Assembly: GCA_963205035.1 (NCBI GenBank)
Contig: CAUJII010000117.1
Location: 1-16,012, forward strand
Source: Spirochaetota bacterium
GTDB lineage: Bacteria > Spirochaetota > Leptospiria > Turneriellales > Turneriellaceae
DNA length: 16,012 bases
Direction: 5' to 3'
Positions 6,587-13,364 of this stretch are shown here, piece by piece. The notes below the pieces were generated by a model that did not search any database, was not told where the DNA came from, and saw only the letters and a list, made by a program, of their open reading frames with translations. Position 1 is the stretch's first letter. The number at the start of each line of letters is the position of its first letter. The position numbers were made by a program, and so were the translations under genes.

Positions 6587-8146
6587 TTACTTTGCGTACG
6601 GCGGTGCGTACGGCTCGATTTGCGAAGGAATCTTCTTGCCGAAGAAAACCGATGCGACCGAAACGTACACGTACATCAAGAGGCCCGTGAAGGCGAGCGA
6701 TGCACCGATACCCACGAGAGCGAGCATCGTGTTCATTGCAGGGTCAAACGGAACCTGGATGACAGCGTTGCTGAAAGTCACGTCCCAATGACGGCGGGGA
6801 GCGCCCATCACACCGGCAAAGTGCATACCAGTGGTGAACATCATGAGACCTGTTGCAAAGACGTAAGGCTGCCATTTAGCGATTTTCTCGCCCACAATTT
6901 TACGCTGCAATACAAGCGGAATGACGTAGTATGTAAGTGCCATAAACGCGAGTGTCGTGCCGCCCACCACTGTCATGTGGAAGTGGCCTGGAACGCGCAA
7001 GTTGTTGTGCGAAAGCATGTTGAGCTGCTCGACAGAGAGGATAATCCCCGTGACACCGCCGAAGAAGCCGAAGATAATGAGCGACAACGCCATGCCCGAA
7101 AAGCCCGGTTGTCCCCAAGGAGCTTTGACAATCCATTGGAAAAGGCCCTTTGTGAAACCTTTCGCGCGTTGTGCAGTTTCAACAGCCGCTGGAATCGAGA
7201 ACGCATGGATCATCGAACCCAAAGTCGCGGCATAGAAAAGGTAGCTCGTATTGAAAATACGGTACGTGGAAGAAAGACCCGGGTCAACCAAGTTATGGTG
7301 AATCGAACCCAAGTTGATACCGAAAAGGTAGAGCACAAACGCCCAACGGCACATTTTTTGGTTCACCGGCTTTGCGCCTGTTGTGAGGTGCGCTAAGAGA
7401 TACCAAATCGACACCATCGCCGCGAGGTTGAGCTGCTGCGCTGAGTGACCGAAGCCCCAGAATGTGATCCGGAAATACTCGGGGTCGATGTAGCCAATCC
7501 AACCCATGCTCCAAAGGAATGCGGGGATAAAAGCCGCAGCACCCGAAACGAGAGTAAAGATCGCGATGATGACCGCAACCAAGATACCGAACGTAAAGAG
7601 CGGCAAGCTGCCTTTATGCCATCCTTCTTTCTTTGCGATAACGAGCGCATAGAGGAACTGGAAGCAATAAAGAAGGGCTCCCACAGCAAAGAGGATAATC
7701 CCCAAGTAGAAAAGCGGGTGAGCTTTGAGCGGCGGATACGCGGTAAACATAACGTCCGCTTTGCCCATGAACACAATCACTTCGGCCATAATAGCGCCTG
7801 TAAGCATCAAGATATAGTTGAACCACGCGAAGCCAATACCTGGAAAGCGCGAACCTAAAATAGTCTGAGCGGCAAAAATGACGCCAGCCATTTCAAAGAA
7901 GACGATCCAGAAGACGAGCATGGTCATGCCGTGCGCTGTGATAAAGCGATAGAACAAGTCTTGCGGTAAAAGGTGAACAGCCGGCCAGCGTGTTAGCGCG
8001 ATAAGAAGCGCGAGCACTCCGCCGAGTAAAAGAAAAACCACCGCTGTGACGGCGTTTGCCCATATCAGCTTTTGCGCTGGCATGTGCACTTTGAGGCCCG
8101 TCGAGGGGCAGGTTCTAAATTGGTTTACAAATTTTGACATACTCAT
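6587..8146 (-). CDS. B-type heme-copper reductase subunit I lacking the active-site tyrosine; probable CuA-type nitric oxide reductase
   Basis: 519 residues, about 12-13 membrane helices. The region from IHHNLVDPGLSSTY through VPGHFHMTVV to GAPRR closely follows Thermus-type ba3 oxidases, which places it in the B family rather than cNOR/qNOR or cbb3. All six metal-ligand histidines are present: H72 and H390 (low-spin heme), H388 (high-spin heme), and H234, H283, H284 (CuB). In oxygen reductases the first CuB histidine sits in HPxVY, with a cross-linked tyrosine four residues on. Here it is GHSAQQ, so that tyrosine is Q238. Loss of this tyrosine is a mark of heme-copper enzymes that reduce NO instead of O2, and the NirS gene next door makes NO. 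The call as an NO reductase is therefore well motivated but unproven. The start at 8146 has GGAGG six bases upstream inside the end of the subunit II gene. MSKF two codons later is an alternative start. Confidence 0.88.
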   Translation of the reverse strand: MSMSKFVNQFRTCPSTGLKVHMPAQKLIWANAVTAVVFLLLGGVLALLIALTRWPAVHLLPQDLFYRFITAHGMTMLVFWIVFFEMAGVIFAAQTILGSRFPGIGFAWFNYILMLTGAIMAEVIVFMGKADVMFTAYPPLKAHPLFYLGIILFAVGALLYCFQFLYALVIAKKEGWHKGSLPLFTFGILVAVIIAIFTLVSGAAAFIPAFLWSMGWIGYIDPEYFRITFWGFGHSAQQLNLAAMVSIWYLLAHLTTGAKPVNQKMCRWAFVLYLFGINLGSIHHNLVDPGLSSTYRIFNTSYLFYAATLGSMIHAFSIPAAVETAQRAKGFTKGLFQWIVKAPWGQPGFSGMALSLIIFGFFGGVTGIILSVEQLNMLSHNNLRVPGHFHMTVVGGTTLAFMALTYYVIPLVLQRKIVGEKIAKWQPYVFATGLMMFTTGMHFAGVMGAPRRHWDVTFSNAVIQVPFDPAMNTMLALVGIGASLAFTGLLMYVYVSVASVFFGKKIPSQIEPYAPPYAK

Positions 8147-8147
8147 G

Positions 8148-8726
8148 TTATTCCTCCACTATCACCTGTCCGACCATGGAGTCATGCCCCATTTTTTCAC
8201 CGGCGAAGAAGCAGTATTCGTTACACACCAAGAAGAATTTGCCTACTTCGTTGGGGCTCATCGTAATCACAAAACTGTAATCCGGTAGAATTTGGATGTT
8301 GATGTTTTGTGGCTGCAAAGAAAAGCCGTGCTGGTAGTCTTGTGACGACATGTGAATGCGGTACGTTTTGTTCTTTTTTAGCACAAGCACAGGAGTAAAC
8401 TGCCATGCTTTTGCGAGCAAGAACGCATCGCCTTGTTCTTTTGTGGGCGCATCGACGAGCGGAATACCGCCGGGTTGTCCATTGTGTGTCACAACCTGCC
8501 CTTTGGTGTCTTTGCGTTCGTACTTTGTAATAAAGTTTTGAACAATTTTACCGTATTCGGCGGGGGTTGTTTTGTACGTTTCAGATGAAACGTTTTGGTT
8601 CCAAAAGTGCCCGAGCGGCATCATGGCAAACATGATAGCGCACCAGACAATGGAGATGTAGAGCCAAATCTTCTCTTCGCGATTGAATGGCTCCCACCAA
8701 GTTTTCTTGGGGTTCTCTATCGGCAT
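8148..8726 (-). CDS. CuA-containing subunit II of the heme-copper enzyme
   Basis: 192 residues: one membrane helix (about 20-42) and a periplasmic cupredoxin domain, the B-type layout. The CuA ligands are recognisable as H133 (DYQHGF), C168 and C172 (CNEYC), H181 and M184 (HDSM). The loop between the second cysteine and the histidine has eight residues (FFAGEKMG), where ordinary oxidases have three (C-x3-C-x3-H-x2-M), so the site carries a five-residue insertion. CuA accepts electrons from a soluble or anchored cytochrome c and passes them to subunit I. AAGGAG precedes the ATG. The gap to the gene before is nine bases, and the gene ends one base before subunit I starts. Presence of a SCO gene in the same operon supports a functional CuA. 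Confidence 0.92.
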   Translation of the reverse strand: MPIENPKKTWWEPFNREEKIWLYISIVWCAIMFAMMPLGHFWNQNVSSETYKTTPAEYGKIVQNFITKYERKDTKGQVVTHNGQPGGIPLVDAPTKEQGDAFLLAKAWQFTPVLVLKKNKTYRIHMSSQDYQHGFSLQPQNINIQILPDYSFVITMSPNEVGKFFLVCNEYCFFAGEKMGHDSMVGQVIVEE

Positions 8727-8735
8727 AAAGTCTCC

Positions 8736-8936
8736 TTATTTAGGTGGTAGCAGATACGTCTGGTTTGATTTTGCCAGATAATCTGTGAGTTGAGCGTTGT
8801 TGAATACAAATATCTCGAGAAGGCCCCAACCGAGGTAAAAGACCCCAGGGAATGCCATGCCGATAAAGAACAATAACCACATGTTATCGAACATTTTTTG
8901 CATCAACGTGCGTTTCGGTGCTTCGTTTTCGTCCAT
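8736..8936 (-). CDS. Small single-helix membrane protein, first gene of the operon
   Basis: 66 residues: a charged N-terminus (MDENEAPKRTLMQKMF), one membrane helix (about 20-44) rich in phenylalanine and tryptophan, and a polar C-terminus ending in LPPK. GGGAGG lies eight bases before the ATG. It is the first gene after the FNR-type box and is followed after nine bases by subunit II, so it is probably an additional subunit or assembly helper of the heme-copper complex. I do not recognise the family. Confidence 0.75.
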   Translation of the reverse strand: MDENEAPKRTLMQKMFDNMWLLFFIGMAFPGVFYLGWGLLEIFVFNNAQLTDYLAKSNQTYLLPPK

Positions 8937-8993
8937 TTATTGACCTCCCAGCATAAAAGCCAGTCGTTAAGTTGCTTGTCTAAACCAAGTCTT

Positions 8994-9024
8994 AAAAAAA
9001 GTCCTTGATTTACATCAAGGACTT
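8994..9024 (-). terminator. Rho-independent terminator of nirS, overlapping an FNR-type box
   Basis: On the minus strand an eleven-base perfect stem (9014-9024 with 8999-9009) and a four-base loop run into a seven-T tract (9000-8994). This is a textbook intrinsic terminator 40 bases after the nirS stop. The stem arms contain TTGAT and ATCAA, so the DNA form is also the FNR-type box listed separately. Confidence 0.8.
9005..9018. promoter_or_regulatory. Perfect FNR/DNR-type box TTGAT-TTAC-ATCAA for the ten-gene operon
   Basis: This is an exact match to the Fnr/Dnr consensus TTGAT-N4-ATCAA. It lies 69 bases upstream of the first ATG (8936). If it acts as a class II site centred at -41.5, transcription would start near 8970 and the -10 would fall around 8977-8984, where the minus strand has TTTAGA, a poor match to consensus that fits activator dependence. 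The regulator could be the Crp/Fnr protein encoded at the left edge. Confidence 0.8.
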
Positions 9025-9029
9025 AGTGT

Positions 9030-9064
9030 ATTTTTGTAGGTGAGCTGCGCTCACCTATAAAAAT
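9030..9064. repeat. Long inverted repeat abutting the nirS stop codon
   Basis: Arms 9030-9045 and 9049-9064 pair over sixteen positions with a single mismatch (9036/9058, a wobble in the plus-strand transcript) and a three-base loop TGC. The core is TAGGTGAGC/GCTCACCTA. The repeat starts at the base right after the nirS TAA. No T-run follows on either strand, so it probably protects the 3' end of the nirS message or assists the following terminator. Confidence 0.7.
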
Positions 9065-11023
9065 TTAGTAGATATCTTTACTGGTATTCGTGACGTTAAA
9101 CTTACCTGTGGGTGTGTGCACCCAACTTCCCTTAATCGTTTTGATTAATTGGGTCGTTTTATCGTCGTAAATAAGGACTGCTCCTTCTAACCAGCCAGAT
9201 ACCCAAAGCTCTGTACCTTGTGCGTTATACTCCATATGGGTAACACGCTTGGGCGAAGCCTTGATGTACTTGATTTCACCTGTCGAGATATTGTAAACCC
9301 CTATTTCACCGTTGACCCCTTCTTGCGCCGAAAGCGTCATGTCGAACCACAAGTTGTTCGATTTAGGGTGCGTCTTCACGAAAAGCGAACCGGCGGATTT
9401 AATTTTGATACGCTCGACTTCTTTCCATGCATACTTGGGGTGCTTTACAGGGTCTACGCCAATAAAAGAGATCGACGCAGCACCGATGTGTGGTGTCGCC
9501 CAAACAGGACCATACTTGGGATGGACAAAATTCGCTCCACGGCCTGGGTGGGGCACTTTATCAACCTTGATACATGGCTGTTGTACTTTTTTGAGCTTCA
9601 CATCGACCACGCACACACGGTCCTTGCCGTTTGCAGCGACTAAGAAGTAGCGGTGCTCGTGCGAACCGGGTAAACGAACCCAACCGCCGTCGTGCAAGAA
9701 GTTCTCTGCTTTAAGGCGGATCTCTTTAGGTTTTCTCGGGTCGGTGTAATCGATGAGGTATACCCAACCTGCTTCCTTGAGGTTGATTACCCAAAAAGGG
9801 TCGGTCTCAGAAGCCGCAATCGACGCAACGCGCACCTCGGGGAGAGTATTGCCTGTCGCGTAATCTTTTGTTGCTTCGACGTTCGTGTTCGAAAGTGGTT
9901 CAAGCGTCAACCCGTCTAAGATGACGTACTGGTTGGGCGTGTAGCAACCGATAATCGCGTACTTGTCCTCGTACCCCGGCGCTTTGGAACCGTCGATCGA
10001 ACGCGCATCCCAGCAAGTTCTGCCTTCAGCGACCATCTTCGGCGTTTTGTACCAAAGGTCGATGAGTGTCACTTTGCCGTCGCGGCCAATCGAATAGAAG
10101 TAGCGGCCTGTTTGCGACGAGCGTAAGATGTGAACTGCAAACCCCGTATCGAGAAGAGCGATTCTCTCCTTAGTATCTCCATCGAGGATGGCTACCTTAC
10201 CCGCATCGCGCATGACAACACCAAAATAGTTTTTGAAGCGGCCGTTCGACTCGTCGGTTTTCGGACGATCAGCCACAGGCACATGCAGCTTCCAACGGTT
10301 CTTCATTTCTGCCAAGTCGAAAGTCGGAATCGACGGAGGCGTCATTTGGATGTAGCGCGCCATCAGGTTGACTTCTTTTTTGTTGAGGACTCCTTCTTTA
10401 CCCCAAGGAGGCATGCCGCCGGGAGTTCCGTTCCAAATGATCGCTTCGAGAGCTTCTGTTCCTTTGGATTTCGTTCCGCCGCCGGAGACTTCTTTCGCGT
10501 TCACGATGTGGCTATCGGGCAAGAGCGATGGTCCCGTAGCGCCCCAGCGTTTTGCGCCGTGGCAACCCGAGCAACGGTCGAAGAAGATTTGCTTGCCTTG
10601 GGCAAACTCTGCATCGGTCAGCGGCACAAAAGGAGTCTTCGCCCCGCCTCCGGTTTGGTCCATCCACGCAAGGTATTCGACGATCTGCTTGCTTTCTTCT
10701 TCTTTAACGCCTAAAGCCGGCATCGCCACGTTGTTGAACTTCTTCAGCAAGTCTTTCGCGTACTTGTCGCTCTTCAAGAGAGGAGCGGGGTCGATAATCC
10801 ACTTTGCGAGCCACGCTGCGGGACGGCGCTGCGTTACGCCTAAAAGATCCGGCCCTGTGGGTTTGTCTCCCGAGCCAAAGCCGTGGCAAGCCAGACAGCC
10901 TTTCTGTTCAAAGAGCGCCTTACCCGGCCCGGTAAACTGCGCTACCTTCGGTTTTTCTTTGCAGTTCTGCACGAGGAGAACTGCGAGTAGCGCGGCAAGC
11001 GCTACGGTGATTTTCGTTTTCAT
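9065..11023 (-). CDS. nirS: Cytochrome cd1 nitrite reductase with an extra N-terminal cytochrome c domain
   Basis: 652 residues, about 70-100 longer than common NirS. NirS reduces nitrite to NO in the periplasm. The signal peptide ends in LLVQNC (C21), a spirochaete-style lipobox, so the enzyme may be lipid-anchored. Cytochrome c domain 1 has CLACH (C43-H47) and a likely Met ligand M101. Domain 2 has CSGCH (C151-H155) and a likely Met M204. The eight-bladed d1 propeller fills 245-652. By comparison with the Paracoccus enzyme, H298 (AVHIL) is the proximal d1 ligand, and H444 (FLHDGG) and H492 (PHPGRG) are the two catalytic histidines. The C-terminus TPTGKFNVTNT is diagnostic. Domain 2 is the normal NirS cytochrome and domain 1 is the extra one. 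AAGGAG precedes the ATG. It follows the TonB receptor by 78 bases and may share that promoter. Heme d1 synthesis genes are not in view. Confidence 0.95.
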   Translation of the reverse strand: MKTKITVALAALLAVLLVQNCKEKPKVAQFTGPGKALFEQKGCLACHGFGSGDKPTGPDLLGVTQRRPAAWLAKWIIDPAPLLKSDKYAKDLLKKFNNVAMPALGVKEEESKQIVEYLAWMDQTGGGAKTPFVPLTDAEFAQGKQIFFDRCSGCHGAKRWGATGPSLLPDSHIVNAKEVSGGGTKSKGTEALEAIIWNGTPGGMPPWGKEGVLNKKEVNLMARYIQMTPPSIPTFDLAEMKNRWKLHVPVADRPKTDESNGRFKNYFGVVMRDAGKVAILDGDTKERIALLDTGFAVHILRSSQTGRYFYSIGRDGKVTLIDLWYKTPKMVAEGRTCWDARSIDGSKAPGYEDKYAIIGCYTPNQYVILDGLTLEPLSNTNVEATKDYATGNTLPEVRVASIAASETDPFWVINLKEAGWVYLIDYTDPRKPKEIRLKAENFLHDGGWVRLPGSHEHRYFLVAANGKDRVCVVDVKLKKVQQPCIKVDKVPHPGRGANFVHPKYGPVWATPHIGAASISFIGVDPVKHPKYAWKEVERIKIKSAGSLFVKTHPKSNNLWFDMTLSAQEGVNGEIGVYNISTGEIKYIKASPKRVTHMEYNAQGTELWVSGWLEGAVLIYDDKTTQLIKTIKGSWVHTPTGKFNVTNTSKDIY

Positions 11024-11035
11024 TTTCTCTCCTTG

Positions 11036-11058
11036 AAGGCATCATTTTTTGACACCTT
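11036..11058 (-). other. Hairpin immediately upstream of the nirS ribosome-binding site
   Basis: In the minus-strand transcript 11058-11050 pairs with 11044-11036 over nine positions (seven Watson-Crick, two G-U) around an A5 loop. The structure ends one base before the AAGGAG of nirS. It could mark a processed 5' end or tune nirS translation. No independent promoter for nirS is clear in the 78-base gap. Confidence 0.4.
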
Positions 11059-11101
11059 CGATTTGGTTTTTTGGCAAGACGCCTTTGAGCGCCTTGCGTA
11101 G

Positions 11102-13132
11102 TCAAAAATTCTGAACGATTACACCTCCCCAAAAAGAGCGCGGCGGCCTGATAAGGTCGGTCTCGTTAAAGTTATTCGTCAGGTTTTCCGCGCTAATGAA
11201 TGCAGAGACGCCTCGCGCAATTTCTTTTGAAATTCGCGCTTGCAGATCGTTGTAGGGACTACGCGCTTCTGTCGTACGCGTGAGCTTATTGTAAACTGGT
11301 CTTTCGCCGATAACCAACGCGCTCACGGATAATTTTAATCCCCAAGGACGGTAATCCATGATGAAGGTTGCCGATCCCGTATGCGCTGCCTGCCCATCGA
11401 GCGTGCGCACCATCGAGCTCGTGATTTTCGTCACTGCGTCTGTCGTCGTGTACTGCGCAATGGCGTCTGTGTAGGTGTACCCCGTCCGCAGCGTGAAGTA
11501 TTTATAGAGACGGAACTCCGCCTGTAATTCGGCGCTTTTACTCTCTACATAGTCTGCGTTGACATGCGAATAAAATTGCGTCATGCCTGACGTGTGGTCC
11601 AAGACGCGCGTTATTTTGTCGCGGATGATGTGGTAGTAACCATTCGACGCCAAGGTAAGCCAAGGAGCGACTTTCCAAATCACCCCGGCGTTATACGACT
11701 GCGATTTTTCCGATTTTAAGTTGGGATTGCCTTGCACGCGCATAATCGGACCATACGAAAAATCATAGTTGAGCTCTTTGAGACTCGGCGCTCTAAACCC
11801 CCAGCCATACCCCGCTTGCAGCGTAACTGTCGAGAGAGGGTCTATACGAAAACCGAGGCGCGGCGAAACGGCGTCGCTGTGCGCTTCGACGTAATCGTAG
11901 CGGAGAGCGGGTTGGAGTATCATGTTGAGCGAGCGCACAATCACCCACTTGTTTTCTGCATACGTTGCGTAGCGGAACCGTTCTTTTTCGCCGGGCGAAT
12001 TAGGCGTCGAACCCGCAATGCGGTCGCTCACCATTTTTTCGCCGATGTTTTCCATGCCGAGAGTGAGCGATTGATTACTGGCCCACAACCAGTTGTAATG
12101 AAAAAGAGCGCTCGCGTAGTTTTCTTTCGTACGCACCGAAGTATCTTTTGTCAATGGATTCTGGAAATCCTGCGCGTACGTGTCGTCGAAGTACGAATAG
12201 TTTAAGTCGACGTTGAGACTTTGCGTCGCGGAAAATTGGCTCTTAGAAAAAAGCGTTCCCGATGCGAGCTGGCTCAACTTGCTTTCGTTGATATACCCCG
12301 TAGTTTTCGAGACGCCTCTTTCGCGGCGATCCACCGCGTTTAAGTCTAAACCCACCTGCCATTTTTTGCTTACGTCAAACTGCATTTGGTCGGATATTTG
12401 CCAGTTGCCAAAACCGCGCCCCATGAGCTTAGGGTCGCTCGATGAGATGGAATACTCGTCGAGCTGGCGAAACGAGACATCCGTCTTGTTGCTGAAAATG
12501 CCGTGCTTCGTACCCACCATCGCATCGAGGTTGAACTTACCCAGTTCACCGCCGCCTGCAGAAACTTTGTATTCCACCGGGGCGTCGATAGTGCGCGTGA
12601 TGATGTTGATGACTCCGCCGACCGCTTCCGAACCGTAAATGGCCGAACCCGCCCCTTTGAGAATTTCAATGCGATCGACATCGTTGAGGTTCAGCCGGTT
12701 GATGCTCGTCGCTTCTTCGTTCTTGCCGATGACGCGCCTGCCGTTGATAAGAATAAGACTGTATTCGGGAGGCAGGCCGCCGACTTGGACGGTATCTCCT
12801 CGCAGCGCATTGTACGAAACGTAGAGCCCCGGCTGGTATGCCAATGCTTCAGCAATGTTGCTCGAACCCGACTGGGCGAGGTATGCCCCGGGAATGGTTT
12901 CCACGGGGATAACCTCGTCTTCTGATTTTTCAGGATTTCGCGATGCGGTAATTACCACAGGCGTCTTAGCCCGCAAGCGCAGCGCATCGTCTTCAGAAAA
13001 CTCGACCGTGCTCTCTTTGGTGGATTGCTCCCGTTTTTGATTCTCCGCTTCAGAGGCCGTATTTTTTTCTGGCAGAGCAAACACGCCGCTGGCTGTCGCG
13101 AAGAGTAAGAGGGTGATGTAGAGCCGTTCCAT
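11102..13132 (-). CDS. TonB-dependent outer-membrane receptor
   Basis: 676 residues. There is a signal peptide (1-20), a TonB-box-like TPVVITAS (57-64), a plug domain (about 70-180, with NIAEALAYQPGL, LILINGRRV, DRIEILKGAGSAIYGSEAVGGVINIIT), then a beta-barrel ending in a terminal phenylalanine (VIVQNF), as outer-membrane proteins do. The plug is of the BtuB/CirA/colicin-receptor kind, but the substrate cannot be read from the sequence. An FNR-type box in front and nirS directly behind tie it to denitrification. TonB receptors linked to denitrification, such as NosA of Pseudomonas stutzeri, are associated with copper, so copper (for CuA and CuB) or an iron/heme source are the candidates. GAGG lies about seven bases before the ATG. 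Confidence 0.92.
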   Translation of the reverse strand: MERLYITLLLFATASGVFALPEKNTASEAENQKREQSTKESTVEFSEDDALRLRAKTPVVITASRNPEKSEDEVIPVETIPGAYLAQSGSSNIAEALAYQPGLYVSYNALRGDTVQVGGLPPEYSLILINGRRVIGKNEEATSINRLNLNDVDRIEILKGAGSAIYGSEAVGGVINIITRTIDAPVEYKVSAGGGELGKFNLDAMVGTKHGIFSNKTDVSFRQLDEYSISSSDPKLMGRGFGNWQISDQMQFDVSKKWQVGLDLNAVDRRERGVSKTTGYINESKLSQLASGTLFSKSQFSATQSLNVDLNYSYFDDTYAQDFQNPLTKDTSVRTKENYASALFHYNWLWASNQSLTLGMENIGEKMVSDRIAGSTPNSPGEKERFRYATYAENKWVIVRSLNMILQPALRYDYVEAHSDAVSPRLGFRIDPLSTVTLQAGYGWGFRAPSLKELNYDFSYGPIMRVQGNPNLKSEKSQSYNAGVIWKVAPWLTLASNGYYHIIRDKITRVLDHTSGMTQFYSHVNADYVESKSAELQAEFRLYKYFTLRTGYTYTDAIAQYTTTDAVTKITSSMVRTLDGQAAHTGSATFIMDYRPWGLKLSVSALVIGERPVYNKLTRTTEARSPYNDLQARISKEIARGVSAFISAENLTNNFNETDLIRPPRSFWGGVIVQNF

Positions 13133-13178
13133 TGCGTACCTCTACCCTTGCCCTAAGCACGGGTCGTTTCAAATTGCA

Positions 13179-13192
13179 TTGACCTGAATCAA
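13179..13192. promoter_or_regulatory. FNR/DNR-type box TTGAC-CTGA-ATCAA upstream of the TonB receptor
   Basis: One mismatch to TTGAT-N4-ATCAA. Its near edge is 47 bases from the receptor ATG (13132). Centred at -41.5 it would give a start near 13144, leaving a leader of about a dozen bases with an AGAGG ribosome-binding site. No good -10 is seen, as is common at activator-dependent promoters. Confidence 0.65.
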
Positions 13193-13308
13193 GTGGCGCA
13201 CAAAAAATTAAATTGTGTGTTTTTGAGTCTATCGCCTTGCTGGCAATGGCAAATTTACATACCTGCTCTAAACCAAAGGCCGCTACTCGCTCTGGAAGCC
13301 AAATCCTC

Positions 13309-13336
13309 TTGACAGAACGCTACTGCAATCTATGGT
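13309..13336 (+). promoter_or_regulatory. Sigma-70-type promoter of the DUF1554 lipoprotein gene
   Basis: TTGACA (13309-13314) and TATGGT (13331-13336) are spaced by 16 bases. The first matches the -35 consensus fully and the second matches -10 in four of six. An AGGGAG (13348-13353) follows before the start. The stretch between the FNR-type box and this promoter (13193-13308) shows nothing else I can name. Confidence 0.6.
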
Positions 13337-13364
13337 GTTCTAAGCATAGGGAGTGCTATTGATA

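Noticed and set aside
6494..7396. 300-residue open frame on the plus strand, antisense to subunit I
   Set aside because: Composition is dominated by R, H, C and E with no fold-like pattern. It is a shadow of the well-supported membrane protein on the other strand.
6587..8146. Reading subunit I as a cNOR/qNOR (NorB) or cbb3 (CcoN) protein
   Set aside because: It lacks the NorB HLWVEG motif and the CcoN helix pattern, and pairs with a CuA subunit II. Its C-terminal half follows ba3-type enzymes.
9121..9156. Inverted repeat TTAATC/GATTAA near the 3' end of nirS
   Set aside because: It lies within codons of the conserved C-terminal propeller strand and is short and AT-rich. Coding constraint explains it.
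9065..11023. Calling the cd1 protein NirN or NirF (heme d1 biosynthesis)
   Set aside because: Both catalytic histidines (H444, H492) and the NirS-type C-terminus TPTGKFNV are present, and two cytochrome c domains precede the propeller.
10368..11036. 222-residue plus-strand open frame antisense to the nirS N-terminus
   Set aside because: The opposite strand holds two cytochrome c domains and a signal peptide. The plus-strand translation is low-complexity P/S/A-rich shadow.
11036..11060. A third FNR-type box before nirS (TTGACACCTTCGAT region)
   Set aside because: The half-sites are six bases apart and the second is degenerate. It does not fit TTGAT-N4-ATCAA.
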